Assembly (NCBI GenBank): GCA_020439605.1
Contig: JAGQSI010000057.1
Coordinates: 1 to 9,351 of the forward strand
Direction: 5' to 3'
DNA length: 9,351 nucleotides
DNA from: Acidimicrobiales bacterium
GTDB taxonomy: Bacteria > Actinomycetota > Acidimicrobiia > Acidimicrobiales > Iamiaceae
Shown here: positions 1-5,684 of the stretch, piece by piece
How the letters are laid out: the number at the start of each line of letters is the position of its first letter
Numbering within the stretch: position 1 is the first letter of the stretch
The notes under the pieces: model-generated
What the model was told of the DNA's origin: nothing
Seen by the model: the letters and a program-made list of their open reading frames with translations, nothing else
Databases searched by the model: none
Position numbers and translations under genes: made by a program

Positions 1-344
1 AGGAAGCCGTCGACGTTGAGCGGCTGGTCGTACTGGCTGATCTGGTACGCCTTCGGCATGTCCGGATAGAAGTAGTTCTTCCGGTGGAACGTGCAGGCCT
101 GGATCGTGCAGTTGAGTGCGGCGCCGATCCGCATCGCCAGCTCGACCGCCTGGCGGTTCAGCACCGGCAGCGCGCCGGGCAGGCCGAGCGTCACCGGGTC
201 GATGTTCGTGTTCGGGTCGTCGCCGAAGCGGTTCGGTGAGGCACTGAACAGCTTGGTGGCGGTGTCGAGCTCGACGTGCACCTCGAGCCCGACGACGAGC
301 TCCCAGCCACCGTCGAGCAGGTGGTCCGACGCCTGATCGCTCAT
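1..344 (-). CDS. gatB: Asp-tRNA(Asn)/Glu-tRNA(Gln) amidotransferase subunit B (5' part only)
   Basis: GatB is the tRNA-binding and kinase subunit of the GatCAB amidotransferase. It phosphorylates the side chain of mischarged Glu-tRNA(Gln) or Asp-tRNA(Asn) and uses ammonia from GatA to form Gln-tRNA or Asn-tRNA in the cytoplasm. The gene runs off the left edge, leaving 114 whole N-terminal codons of a protein usually near 480-500 residues. Family hallmarks are the early GLEVHVEL segment (about residues 19-26) and the stretch [20 protein letters not shown] (about 84-103). The ATG at 344-342 overlaps the gatA stop as ATGA, with a GGGAGCGG ribosome-binding sequence just upstream inside gatA, so the two genes are probably translationally coupled. 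Codon third positions are extremely GC-rich: by hand count only about 6 of 114 end in A or T, unlike most of the window. Confidence 0.96.
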   Translation of the reverse strand, partial: MSDQASDHLLDGGWELVVGLEVHVELDTATKLFSASPNRFGDDPNTNIDPVTLGLPGALPVLNRQAVELAMRIGAALNCTIQACTFHRKNYFYPDMPKAYQISQYDQPLNVDGF

Positions 345-1798
345 CGCTCCGCTCCCTTCGCCGCCTCGGCGGTCGCCGCTCGTTCGAGCGCTGCCCCCAC
401 CTTGAACATGGTCACCTCGTCGAGGGTGCCTGCGAGCACCTGCACGCCCACGGGCAGCCCGTCGGCGCCGGTCCCGAACGGCACGCTCATCCCCGGATGA
501 CCGGCGAGGTTGGTGGGGATCGTGTACAGATCGCACAGGTACATCGCGAGTGGGTTGTCGCCCTTGGCGCCGAACGGGAAGGCGACGGTGGGCGACGTGG
601 GCGTGATGAGCACGTCGGCCTGTTGGTAGGCGCGAGCGAAGTCGTCGTGGATGAGGCGGCGCACCTTGAGCGCCCGGCCGTAGTAGGCGTCGTAGTAGCC
701 GGCCGACAGGGCGTAGGTACCGAGCATGATCCGGCGCTTCACCTCCGGACCGAACCCTGCAGTGCGAGTGGCAACCATCATCTCGTTGGTGGTTGGCGCA
801 TCTACCCGAAGCCCATAACGCACCCCATCAAAGCGAGCGAGGTTTGAGGACGCCTCGGCAGGCGCTATCAGGTAGTAGGCGGAGAGCCCGTAGGTGACTG
901 CTGGCACCGACACTTCTTCGACGATGGCCCCAGCAGCGGCCAACGCCTCGGCGCTGGCTCGAACCTGAGCGGCAACCTCGGGCTGGATACCTTCTCCCAT
1001 GAGTTCGCTAACAAGGCCCACTCTCAGTCCCTGAACCCCGTCGTCAAGGTGTGAAACCAATGATGGTGCTGGCTGAGGAATCGAAGTGGCATCGGCTGGG
1101 TCATGGCCCGCAAGGACCTCAAGCAACAGTGCCGAGTCCTTGACGGTACGAGCGAAGGGGCCAACTTGGTCAAGCGAAGAAGCGAAAGCCACAAGGCCGT
1201 AGCGTGATACCAGTCCATAGGTTGGCTTCACGCCGACGACACCGCAGAACGCTGCAGGCTGGCGGATGGAACCGCCGGTGTCAGAGCCGAGAGAGATCGG
1301 GGCGAAACCACCGGCCACAGCAGCAGCGGAACCTCCGGACGATCCCCCCGGTACCCGTGTGGTGTCCACCGGGTTGCGGGTAACTCCGAACGCGGAGTTC
1401 TCGGTCGAGGAACCCATTGCGAACTCGTCGAGATTGGTCTTGCCGATCGCAATTGCGCCGGCCTCGGCCACGCGCTTCACGACAGTTGCGTCATATGGCG
1501 CGATCCAAGCCTCAAGGATCTTCGACGAGCAGGTTGTGGCGGTTCCCTTTGTGCAGAGGTTGTCCTTGATCGCTATCGGAACCCCAGCGAGCGCGCCGAC
1601 ACTCTCACCAGCCTGCACCCGTTGATCCAGGGCCGCAGCGCAGTCCAGGGCCTTCTGCGCCGTGACCTCGTTGAATGCGTGGATCTCTGGTTCTCGGGCC
1701 TCGATCTGGCTCAAGTAGTACTGGGTTACCTCAACGGCCGAGAGGTCCCCTGAGCGCACCGCGTTGGCTATGTCGAAAGCGGTTTGCATGGCGGTCAT
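341..1798 (-). CDS. gatA: Asp-tRNA(Asn)/Glu-tRNA(Gln) amidotransferase subunit A
   Basis: GatA is the glutaminase subunit of GatCAB. It hydrolyses glutamine and passes ammonia to GatB for transamidation of mischarged tRNA. The 485-residue length is normal for the family. The amidase-signature fold is intact, with a Ser-cisSer-Lys triad placed by family alignment at K78 (in GVPIAIKDN), S153 (in GGSSGGS) and S177 (in [11 protein letters not shown]). The conserved [25 protein letters not shown] region follows at about residues 349-373. The start at 1798 overlaps the gatC stop as ATGA; a second ATG three codons in is also possible. The gene sits between gatC and gatB as one operon. The oddity is composition: residues 1-349 use many A/T-ending codons, while residues 350-485 are about 90% G/C at the third position, a change inside one intact reading frame near position 750. 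Identity is certain; the origin of the mosaic is open. Confidence 0.98.
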   Translation of the reverse strand: MTAMQTAFDIANAVRSGDLSAVEVTQYYLSQIEAREPEIHAFNEVTAQKALDCAAALDQRVQAGESVGALAGVPIAIKDNLCTKGTATTCSSKILEAWIAPYDATVVKRVAEAGAIAIGKTNLDEFAMGSSTENSAFGVTRNPVDTTRVPGGSSGGSAAAVAGGFAPISLGSDTGGSIRQPAAFCGVVGVKPTYGLVSRYGLVAFASSLDQVGPFARTVKDSALLLEVLAGHDPADATSIPQPAPSLVSHLDDGVQGLRVGLVSELMGEGIQPEVAAQVRASAEALAAAGAIVEEVSVPAVTYGLSAYYLIAPAEASSNLARFDGVRYGLRVDAPTTNEMMVATRTAGFGPEVKRRIMLGTYALSAGYYDAYYGRALKVRRLIHDDFARAYQQADVLITPTSPTVAFPFGAKGDNPLAMYLCDLYTIPTNLAGHPGMSVPFGTGADGLPVGVQVLAGTLDEVTMFKVGAALERAATAEAAKGAER

Positions 1799-2097
1799 GG
1801 CGCTTCTCCGAGAATTGTGGGAACACGGAACCGACCGCTCTCAGCCGCAGGTGCACCAGCTAACGCATCTGTGGGAGACAACGTTTCCCCCGGCTCATCT
1901 GGGCGCAGCACGTCCACGAGATCGAAGGGATGCGATGTGGGAGCCACATCATCTAGCTCGAGCGCTTCCACGTCTGCGGCGTGATCGAGGATCGCGTCGA
2001 GTTGAGCAGTGAAGGTCTCGAGCTCATTGTCATCGAGAGAGAGTCGCGCCAGCTTCGCCACGTGGGCAACGTTGTCGCGTGTAATCCGTGCAGACAT
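1795..2097 (-). CDS. gatC: Asp-tRNA(Asn)/Glu-tRNA(Gln) amidotransferase subunit C
   Basis: GatC is the small subunit that wraps around GatA and GatB and stabilises the amidotransferase complex. The reading begins [19 protein letters not shown], the usual GatC N-terminus, and ends with the typical [13 protein letters not shown] tail, giving 100 residues, normal for the family. An in-frame ATG at 2118 would add seven residues (MAVASRP). I prefer 2097 because family members begin at this point, but neither start has a strong ribosome-binding site, and the GAG at about 7 bases before 2097 is weak. The stop overlaps gatA by four bases. A possible RNA hairpin lies directly upstream of the chosen start. 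The hydrolase gene ends about 46 bases upstream on the same strand, so gatCAB may be read partly from that gene's promoter. Confidence 0.94.
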   Translation of the reverse strand: MSARITRDNVAHVAKLARLSLDDNELETFTAQLDAILDHAADVEALELDDVAPTSHPFDLVDVLRPDEPGETLSPTDALAGAPAAESGRFRVPTILGEAP

Positions 2098-2100
2098 GGG

Positions 2101-2137
2101 TCTCGATGCTACGGCCATCTCGGGCCCAGCATCGAAA
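2101..2137 (-). promoter_or_regulatory. possible RNA hairpin in the gatC leader
   Basis: The arms tcgatgct (2103-2110) and agcatcga (2128-2135) are perfect inverted repeats separated by 17 bases. On the minus-strand RNA the stem can be extended by a U-G and a U-A pair to 2101 and 2137. The loop contains GGGCCC. The hairpin ends three bases before the gatC ATG at 2097 and follows the hydrolase stop, so it could limit read-through or cover the gatC initiation region. No T-run follows, so it is not a standard intrinsic terminator. If gatC started at 2118 the repeat would be partly coding. Confidence 0.3.
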
Positions 2138-2143
2138 GCCGTA

Positions 2144-2907
2144 TCAAATGTCGGCGGTTACCTTCGCAATGAAGTCGATTGTGGCTTGCACGATTAGATC
2201 CTTGTCATAATCCATGGTGGCAACGTGGTAGCTGCGTTCGCACAGAATCCGCTCGACCGACCCGGTGACAGACTCCGCAAGCAGATCCGAGTTCACCGGT
2301 GCAACCACGTGGTCCTGGGGCTGGTGAAGATCAACACCGGTGAAGCTATGGACTTGAGGCCGTTCGCAAGTTCATCAGCGGCATCGAACAGGGTTGCCAA
2401 CGGCGCTAGAGGAGTGTCGCTATAGGCGCTCTCTACAACGTCGGGATCCGCTATGTCGGAGCCGATACCGGCGATACGGTCCTCGCCTGAGTCGATTAGT
2501 TCCTCAACAATTGCGCGCATACCTTCAGGTTCTGAAACAAGGGCATTGATGAACACGAGCCCTGCGATCCCGTGATGTCTCGACCCCAGCCAAGCGGTGA
2601 GCGCACCACCCATCGACAGACCAACCACAACGACCTTCTCACAGCGTTGGGCCAATGACTGATAGACGCTCTCGGCATGAGAGCTCCAGTCCTTCCAACC
2701 GGTCTTGATCATGTCCTCGACCACGGTGCCGTGACCCGGAAGCAATGGGAGCTCGACCGTATATCCCTGGGCGGCTATCGCCTCGGCTAGGTGGCGCATG
2801 GAGTTGGGATTACCGGTGAAGCCGTGAAGGACGAGCACACCCGTCGAGTTGCCGTCCCATGTCGTTGGCTCTGCACCGGGGATCAGGTTGTCTGCATTGG
2901 CGGTCAT
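2144..2907 (-). CDS. alpha/beta hydrolase (Est30-like carboxylesterase / monoacylglycerol lipase), frameshifted
   Basis: The family hydrolyses carboxylic esters such as short acyl esters or monoacylglycerols. The first frame (2907 to 2293, 204 residues) carries the oxyanion-hole segment LVLHGFTGNP (about 25-34) and the nucleophile elbow GLSMGG with Ser98. It then stops early with RTTWLHR after TSP. Adding one base in the C run at 2317-2320 restores a continuous 254-residue protein ending at the TGA at 2146-2144. The recovered tail reads TSPQDHVVAPVNSDLL and later SYHVATMDYDKD, supplying the expected Asp (about 199) and His (about 228) of the triad; 254 residues is near the usual length. As read, the protein lacks both residues and should be inactive unless the base is a sequencing error or ribosomes shift frame. 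The ATG at 2907 has AAGGA eight bases upstream. No signal peptide is visible. The gene is divergent from tetR across a 128-base gap with palindromes. Confidence 0.85.
2317..2320 (-). other. frameshift point in the hydrolase gene (short C run)
   Basis: On the coding strand the sequence reads AGCCCCAGGACCAC. With four C's the frame gives S-P-R-T-T-W and a stop 15 bases after that Trp codon begins. With five C's it gives S-P-Q-D-H-V-V and about 56 more family-like residues. The loss of one base in this run, or a missed base in sequencing, is the simplest explanation. Confidence 0.8.
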
Positions 2908-2969
2908 GTCTGAGGTCCTTCATCGTCGCGGGAGCGAAGCCTCTAGCCAATCACATCAAGACGAACGTT

Positions 2970-2985
2970 GTTGACCATGGACAAC
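2970..2985. promoter_or_regulatory. imperfect palindrome, possible second regulator site
   Basis: GTTGaCCATGGaCAAC is a 16-base palindrome with one mismatched pair. It contains TTGACC and a near GGTCAA half (GGACAA), like the stronger operator 28 bases away centre to centre, but with two bases between the halves instead of four. It lies in the hydrolase-tetR gap, closer to the hydrolase promoter region. It could be a weaker regulator site or chance. Confidence 0.25.
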
Positions 2986-2996
2986 CACCGACGGTC

Positions 2997-3014
2997 CTTG
3001 ACCAGCGGGTCAAG
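2997..3014. promoter_or_regulatory. probable TetR operator upstream of tetR
   Basis: This is a perfect inverted repeat CTTGACC-AGCG-GGTCAAG with seven-base arms and a four-base spacer, ending 21 bases before the tetR ATG. The same arms and spacer length occur before the MFS gene at 5624-5647. The position is typical of TetR autoregulation, and the site could also affect the divergent hydrolase promoter. That the neighbouring TetR protein binds here is inference. Confidence 0.7.
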
Positions 3015-3035
3015 TGATGCTCTGCTTGGGCCACC

Positions 3036-3659
3036 ATGACCGACGATCGCCACCTCACCTCCCAGGGCATCGAAAGAAAGCAACAACTTCTTGATCACGC
3101 AGCCACGCTGTTCGCTGAGCGGGGATACGCGGACACCCGCGTGCTCGACATCGTCTCGGCGGCAGGGGTTGCCAAAGGATTGTTCTACTGGTACTTCGAG
3201 AACAAGGAAGCACTTTTTCGAGAGCTGGTGGAGCAAAACCGCCTGAACCTACGTAAAGCTCAAGCACGCGCAATCGATCCAGAAGCGGAACCTCTTCGAC
3301 AGATCCGACAAGGAGCCGAAGCATCTGTGCGCTACATGGCGCAATACGCGAACTTCTTTGCACTTCTCGAAGTGGAGAACATCGACAAACATTTCACCGA
3401 CGAATTGCGAAAGGGCACTGAGATCCACGCAGCAGATGTTGGAGCGCTCATCAGCACAGGGATCGACGCTGGGACGATCCGAAATGAGGATCCGTTGGTC
3501 GCAGCACTCGGTGTTGTTGGCACCGTTGCCTACTACAGCCACTTTCATAGGACGGGACGCCTGAAGGTATCGCCCGATGAGCTCGCCGCAATTGTGGGGC
3601 GCTTCGTCGTGTGCGCCCTCGCTTCTGACGAATCAATAGCGAGACGCGTGCTTGGCTAA
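3036..3659 (+). CDS. TetR-family transcriptional regulator
   Basis: This is a 207-residue one-component repressor of normal TetR size. The N-terminal DNA-binding part spans about residues 13-62. It begins with the helix RKQQLLDHAATLFAERGYADT, followed by the helix-turn-helix DIVSAAGVAKGLFYWYFENKEALF, whose G-x-x-K-G-x-F-Y-x-Y-F-x-N-K-E pattern is diagnostic. The remaining roughly 140 residues should form the helical ligand-binding and dimer domain, which is not conserved enough to name the ligand. The ATG at 3036 is the only suitable start, since nearby upstream ATG and GTG codons are out of frame; its ribosome-binding site is weak. A palindromic operator lies 21 bases upstream and is repeated at the MFS gene, so autorepression plus exporter control is the likely role. 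Neighbours are a divergent esterase and a downstream SCP2 protein. Confidence 0.95.
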   Translation: MTDDRHLTSQGIERKQQLLDHAATLFAERGYADTRVLDIVSAAGVAKGLFYWYFENKEALFRELVEQNRLNLRKAQARAIDPEAEPLRQIRQGAEASVRYMAQYANFFALLEVENIDKHFTDELRKGTEIHAADVGALISTGIDAGTIRNEDPLVAALGVVGTVAYYSHFHRTGRLKVSPDELAAIVGRFVVCALASDESIARRVLG

Positions 3660-3698
3660 CACTGGTCAGTTGATAGGTGCGAGTGCACAGAGCCAAGC
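3650..3698. repeat. inverted repeat at the tetR 3' end
   Basis: GCTTGGCT (3650-3657) and AGCCAAGC (3691-3698) are perfect eight-base inverted repeats with a 33-base loop. They span the last tetR codons and the start of the gap before the SCP2 gene. No T-run follows on the plus strand, so a terminator role is doubtful. Confidence 0.25.
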
Positions 3699-3762
3699 TG
3701 TCGCCCCATCCATTATCCATTAGGGCTACTGTCTGCCAATCCGTCCGTGTCCCTAGCAGTCG

Positions 3763-3767
3763 AGGAG
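3763..3767 (+). promoter_or_regulatory. ribosome-binding site that fixes the SCP2 protein start
   Basis: AGGAG lies six bases before the GTG at 3774. It favours that codon over the in-frame GTG at 3747, which has no such sequence in front of it. Confidence 0.75.
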
Positions 3768-3773
3768 ACCGCT

Positions 3774-4181
3774 GTGCCCAAGTTTCTAAGCGACGAATGG
3801 GTCGCTCAAGCTCGTACCATCCAAGATGAAATGCGCGATAGCGTCACCCCGCCTTCAGTAGATGCGCTAATCAATCTCGTCATCACCTCGGTACCAACAG
3901 ATGTGAGCGACAACGATGTGGAAGCCAACATCGACACCACCGATGGCTCAGCCGGCCTCGACCTCGGCCATCACGATACCCCCGATGCAACCCTCACTCT
4001 GGAGTATGAAACAGCGAGATCTTTCGTTGTAGAGGGCAACCCGCAGGTTGTGATGCAAGCAGTGATGAGTGGTCGGGTCAAGATCACGGGCGACATGACC
4101 AAGTTGCTCGCCATCTCAAACAGTCTGCCCAACGAAGCCGATTCAGAATTGACCTCACGGCTCCAGGCAATCACCGACTGA
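3774..4181 (+). CDS. SCP2 sterol-binding domain protein
   Basis: This small 135-residue cytoplasmic protein has the sterol carrier protein 2 fold, which in bacteria binds lipids or fatty acyl groups in a hydrophobic tunnel without known catalysis. The start MPKFLSDEWV is typical of actinobacterial members. The domain covers about residues 15-130. The late segment GRVKITGDMTKLLA (about 109-122) matches the family pattern of a conserved GD(M)-x-K-L near the C-terminus. No signal peptide or membrane segment is seen. I chose GTG 3774 because a good AGGAG precedes it; GTG 3747 would add nine residues. It follows tetR by 114 bases on the same strand, so co-transcription is possible. It ends 12 bases from the end of the convergent MFS gene. 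A link to the lipid-like substrate of the neighbouring hydrolase or exporter is inference. Confidence 0.88.
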   Translation: MPKFLSDEWVAQARTIQDEMRDSVTPPSVDALINLVITSVPTDVSDNDVEANIDTTDGSAGLDLGHHDTPDATLTLEYETARSFVVEGNPQVVMQAVMSGRVKITGDMTKLLAISNSLPNEADSELTSRLQAITD

Positions 4182-4193
4182 ACAAGTCTTCAA

Positions 4194-5612
4194 TTAGACG
4201 TCCACCTTGGTTGGGGTTGCTGCCGAAATCCGTGTTGCGCTAGCTACCCCGACCAAGGCCAGTACTACGCCAGCCAAATAGCCCCAGTGGTAGCTGGACT
4301 CCAATCCAACGGAATCGATTCGGCCCTGCTGCACTGCCTGCATGACCGTTATGCCAAACACAACTCCCACCTGGATCATCATCTGCTGAGCAGCGCCAGC
4401 GATCCCAAGGTCGTGGGGGTCCACTGAAACAGTGACACTCGCCGAGAGCGGAGGCATGGCAAGTCCCATACCCACACCGGCGAGAGCCAGCGTTGCAGCG
4501 ATGGCAATCACGCTCGAGGATGCTCCTAGCGTGGCCATGGCAGCCATAGCTACCACCACTGCGGTAGCACCCGCCGCAGCTGAGCGGCGCGCACCCAACC
4601 ATGAAACGACCATTGCAGACATTGGCCCCATGATGGAGAACGCGAGCGGTCTAGAAATACTCACGAGACCCGTCTTGGTTTCGCTGTAACCGAGAACATT
4701 CTGAAGTAGCAATGGCGTAAGAATGAAAGAACCCATGTAGGCGGCGTTCAGCGCAGATTGGCTCAAGATAGCCGCACTGAATCCTGACCTCTTCAGGTAA
4801 TGCAGGGGCAACAACGGGGCGATGGCCCTACGTTCCACCAATACGAAAGCCACCAGCGATCCCAGCCCTATCGATATTGCGGAGATCACGGTGGATGACG
4901 ACCATCCAACACGCGGCCCCTCACTTATGGCGAACATCAAGGGGGTCACGCCTAGGGCCAGAGTGAGCGAACCAGCAATATCAAAGACGCCCGTGCTGTG
5001 ACTAGGTGTCTCAGGAAACAGTTTCCACGCTGCCACCAAGGCTGCAAGAACCAGAGGGATCTGGCCAATGAATATCGCTCTCCACCCGAAGGTTTCGACC
5101 AATGGACCGCCGAGTACGACGCCCACCACGGGAGACCCAGCTGCCACCATGGCCCACCAGCCAAGCGCTCGCACCCTTTCCGATTGAGGAAAGATTCGTG
5201 AGATCACAGCGAACGAAGCAGGCCCAGTGGCAGCACCTTCGATGGCACCGAGAGTCCGGAACGCAATCAGCGATCCGGCGTTCCAAGCAAGCGCCGATGC
5301 CAATGCCATCACCACTGCCCCAGCTAGGCCAAAGAGGTAGATCCGTCTATGACCCACCCGGTCGCCGAGTTTGCCCACGAGGGGACCAACTACTCCAAAG
5401 GCCAACATTGGACCAGTTACAACCCAGGTCATAGTGGGTTCTGATGTGCCAAGTTCCAACGCAATGCCATGGATCGACACAGCCAGGATCGTCACCGTGA
5501 CGTTGACAGCAAAGAGCCCAAAGAGCGCTACGACCAGAATCGACCAACGGTTGGCGGGCGACTCGGCGACTGTCTCTGCACTGTTGTTGGCTCGCTGCTC
5601 ATCACCCGACAT
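4194..5612 (-). CDS. MFS transporter, DHA2 (EmrB/QacA-like) drug:H+ antiporter type
   Basis: This is a predicted inner-membrane proton-coupled exporter of 472 residues. About 14 hydrophobic segments can be picked out (roughly 23-45, 59-80, 90-109, 112-135, 144-168, 174-195, 211-230, 240-259, 278-305, 315-335, 338-353, 357-378, 398-420, 443-462), which fits the 14-helix DHA2 group. MFS motif A is present as GKLGDRVGHRR (about 80-90). The antiporter motif C region reads GSPVVGVVLGGPLVETFGWR (149-168), followed by IFIGQIPLVL. The ATG at 5612 has no clear ribosome-binding sequence, but a TACGGT hexamer sits eight bases upstream, consistent with a leaderless message. A 24-base palindrome overlaps that hexamer, so repression by the TetR protein is likely. 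The substrate cannot be told from sequence; toxic hydrophobic compounds or lipid-like molecules are candidates. Confidence 0.93.
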   Translation of the reverse strand: MSGDEQRANNSAETVAESPANRWSILVVALFGLFAVNVTVTILAVSIHGIALELGTSEPTMTWVVTGPMLAFGVVGPLVGKLGDRVGHRRIYLFGLAGAVVMALASALAWNAGSLIAFRTLGAIEGAATGPASFAVISRIFPQSERVRALGWWAMVAAGSPVVGVVLGGPLVETFGWRAIFIGQIPLVLAALVAAWKLFPETPSHSTGVFDIAGSLTLALGVTPLMFAISEGPRVGWSSSTVISAISIGLGSLVAFVLVERRAIAPLLPLHYLKRSGFSAAILSQSALNAAYMGSFILTPLLLQNVLGYSETKTGLVSISRPLAFSIMGPMSAMVVSWLGARRSAAAGATAVVVAMAAMATLGASSSVIAIAATLALAGVGMGLAMPPLSASVTVSVDPHDLGIAGAAQQMMIQVGVVFGITVMQAVQQGRIDSVGLESSYHWGYLAGVVLALVGVASATRISAATPTKVDV

Positions 5613-5620
5613 CAGCAGTG

Positions 5621-5626
5621 ACCGTA
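5621..5626 (-). promoter_or_regulatory. possible -10 element of the MFS gene
   Basis: On the minus strand TACGGT fits the loose TANNNT pattern and ends eight bases before the ATG, which would give a leaderless transcript. It overlaps the last three bases of the palindrome at 5624-5647. No convincing -35 hexamer is seen 17 bases upstream. Confidence 0.3.
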
Positions 5627-5647
5627 CTTGACCGAGCGGTCAAGTAC
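5624..5647. promoter_or_regulatory. probable TetR operator at the MFS promoter
   Basis: This is a perfect inverted repeat with arms GTACTTGACC and GGTCAAGTAC around GAGC. The inner seven bases of each arm and the four-base spacer length match the palindrome before tetR (2997-3014). It lies 11 bases before the MFS ATG in the 72-base gap after the kinase gene, where bound protein would block transcription initiation. The RNA could also fold as a 10-base-pair hairpin, but no U-run follows, so an operator is more likely than a terminator for the kinase gene. Confidence 0.75.
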
Positions 5648-5684
5648 CGTGGCCGGAGCCTTCTTTCATGGCGAAACCGAGTGG

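Noticed and set aside
91..847. Plus-strand open frames opposite gatB and gatA
   Set aside because: They lie antisense to clear gatA/gatB coding sequence; long antisense frames are common in GC-rich genes, and the products show no family features.
1168..1174. GGTCAAG half-site inside gatA (similar half-sites within the kinase gene near 7190 and 7228)
   Set aside because: Single half-sites within coding sequence without a correctly spaced partner; expected by chance.
3055..3548. Minus-strand open frames opposite tetR
   Set aside because: The plus-strand protein is an unmistakable TetR regulator; the reverse products are low-complexity and Cys/Arg-rich, typical of shadow frames.
5624..5647. 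Reading the palindrome as an intrinsic terminator of the kinase gene
   Set aside because: No T-run follows on the minus strand, and the arms match the palindrome before tetR, which favours an operator.
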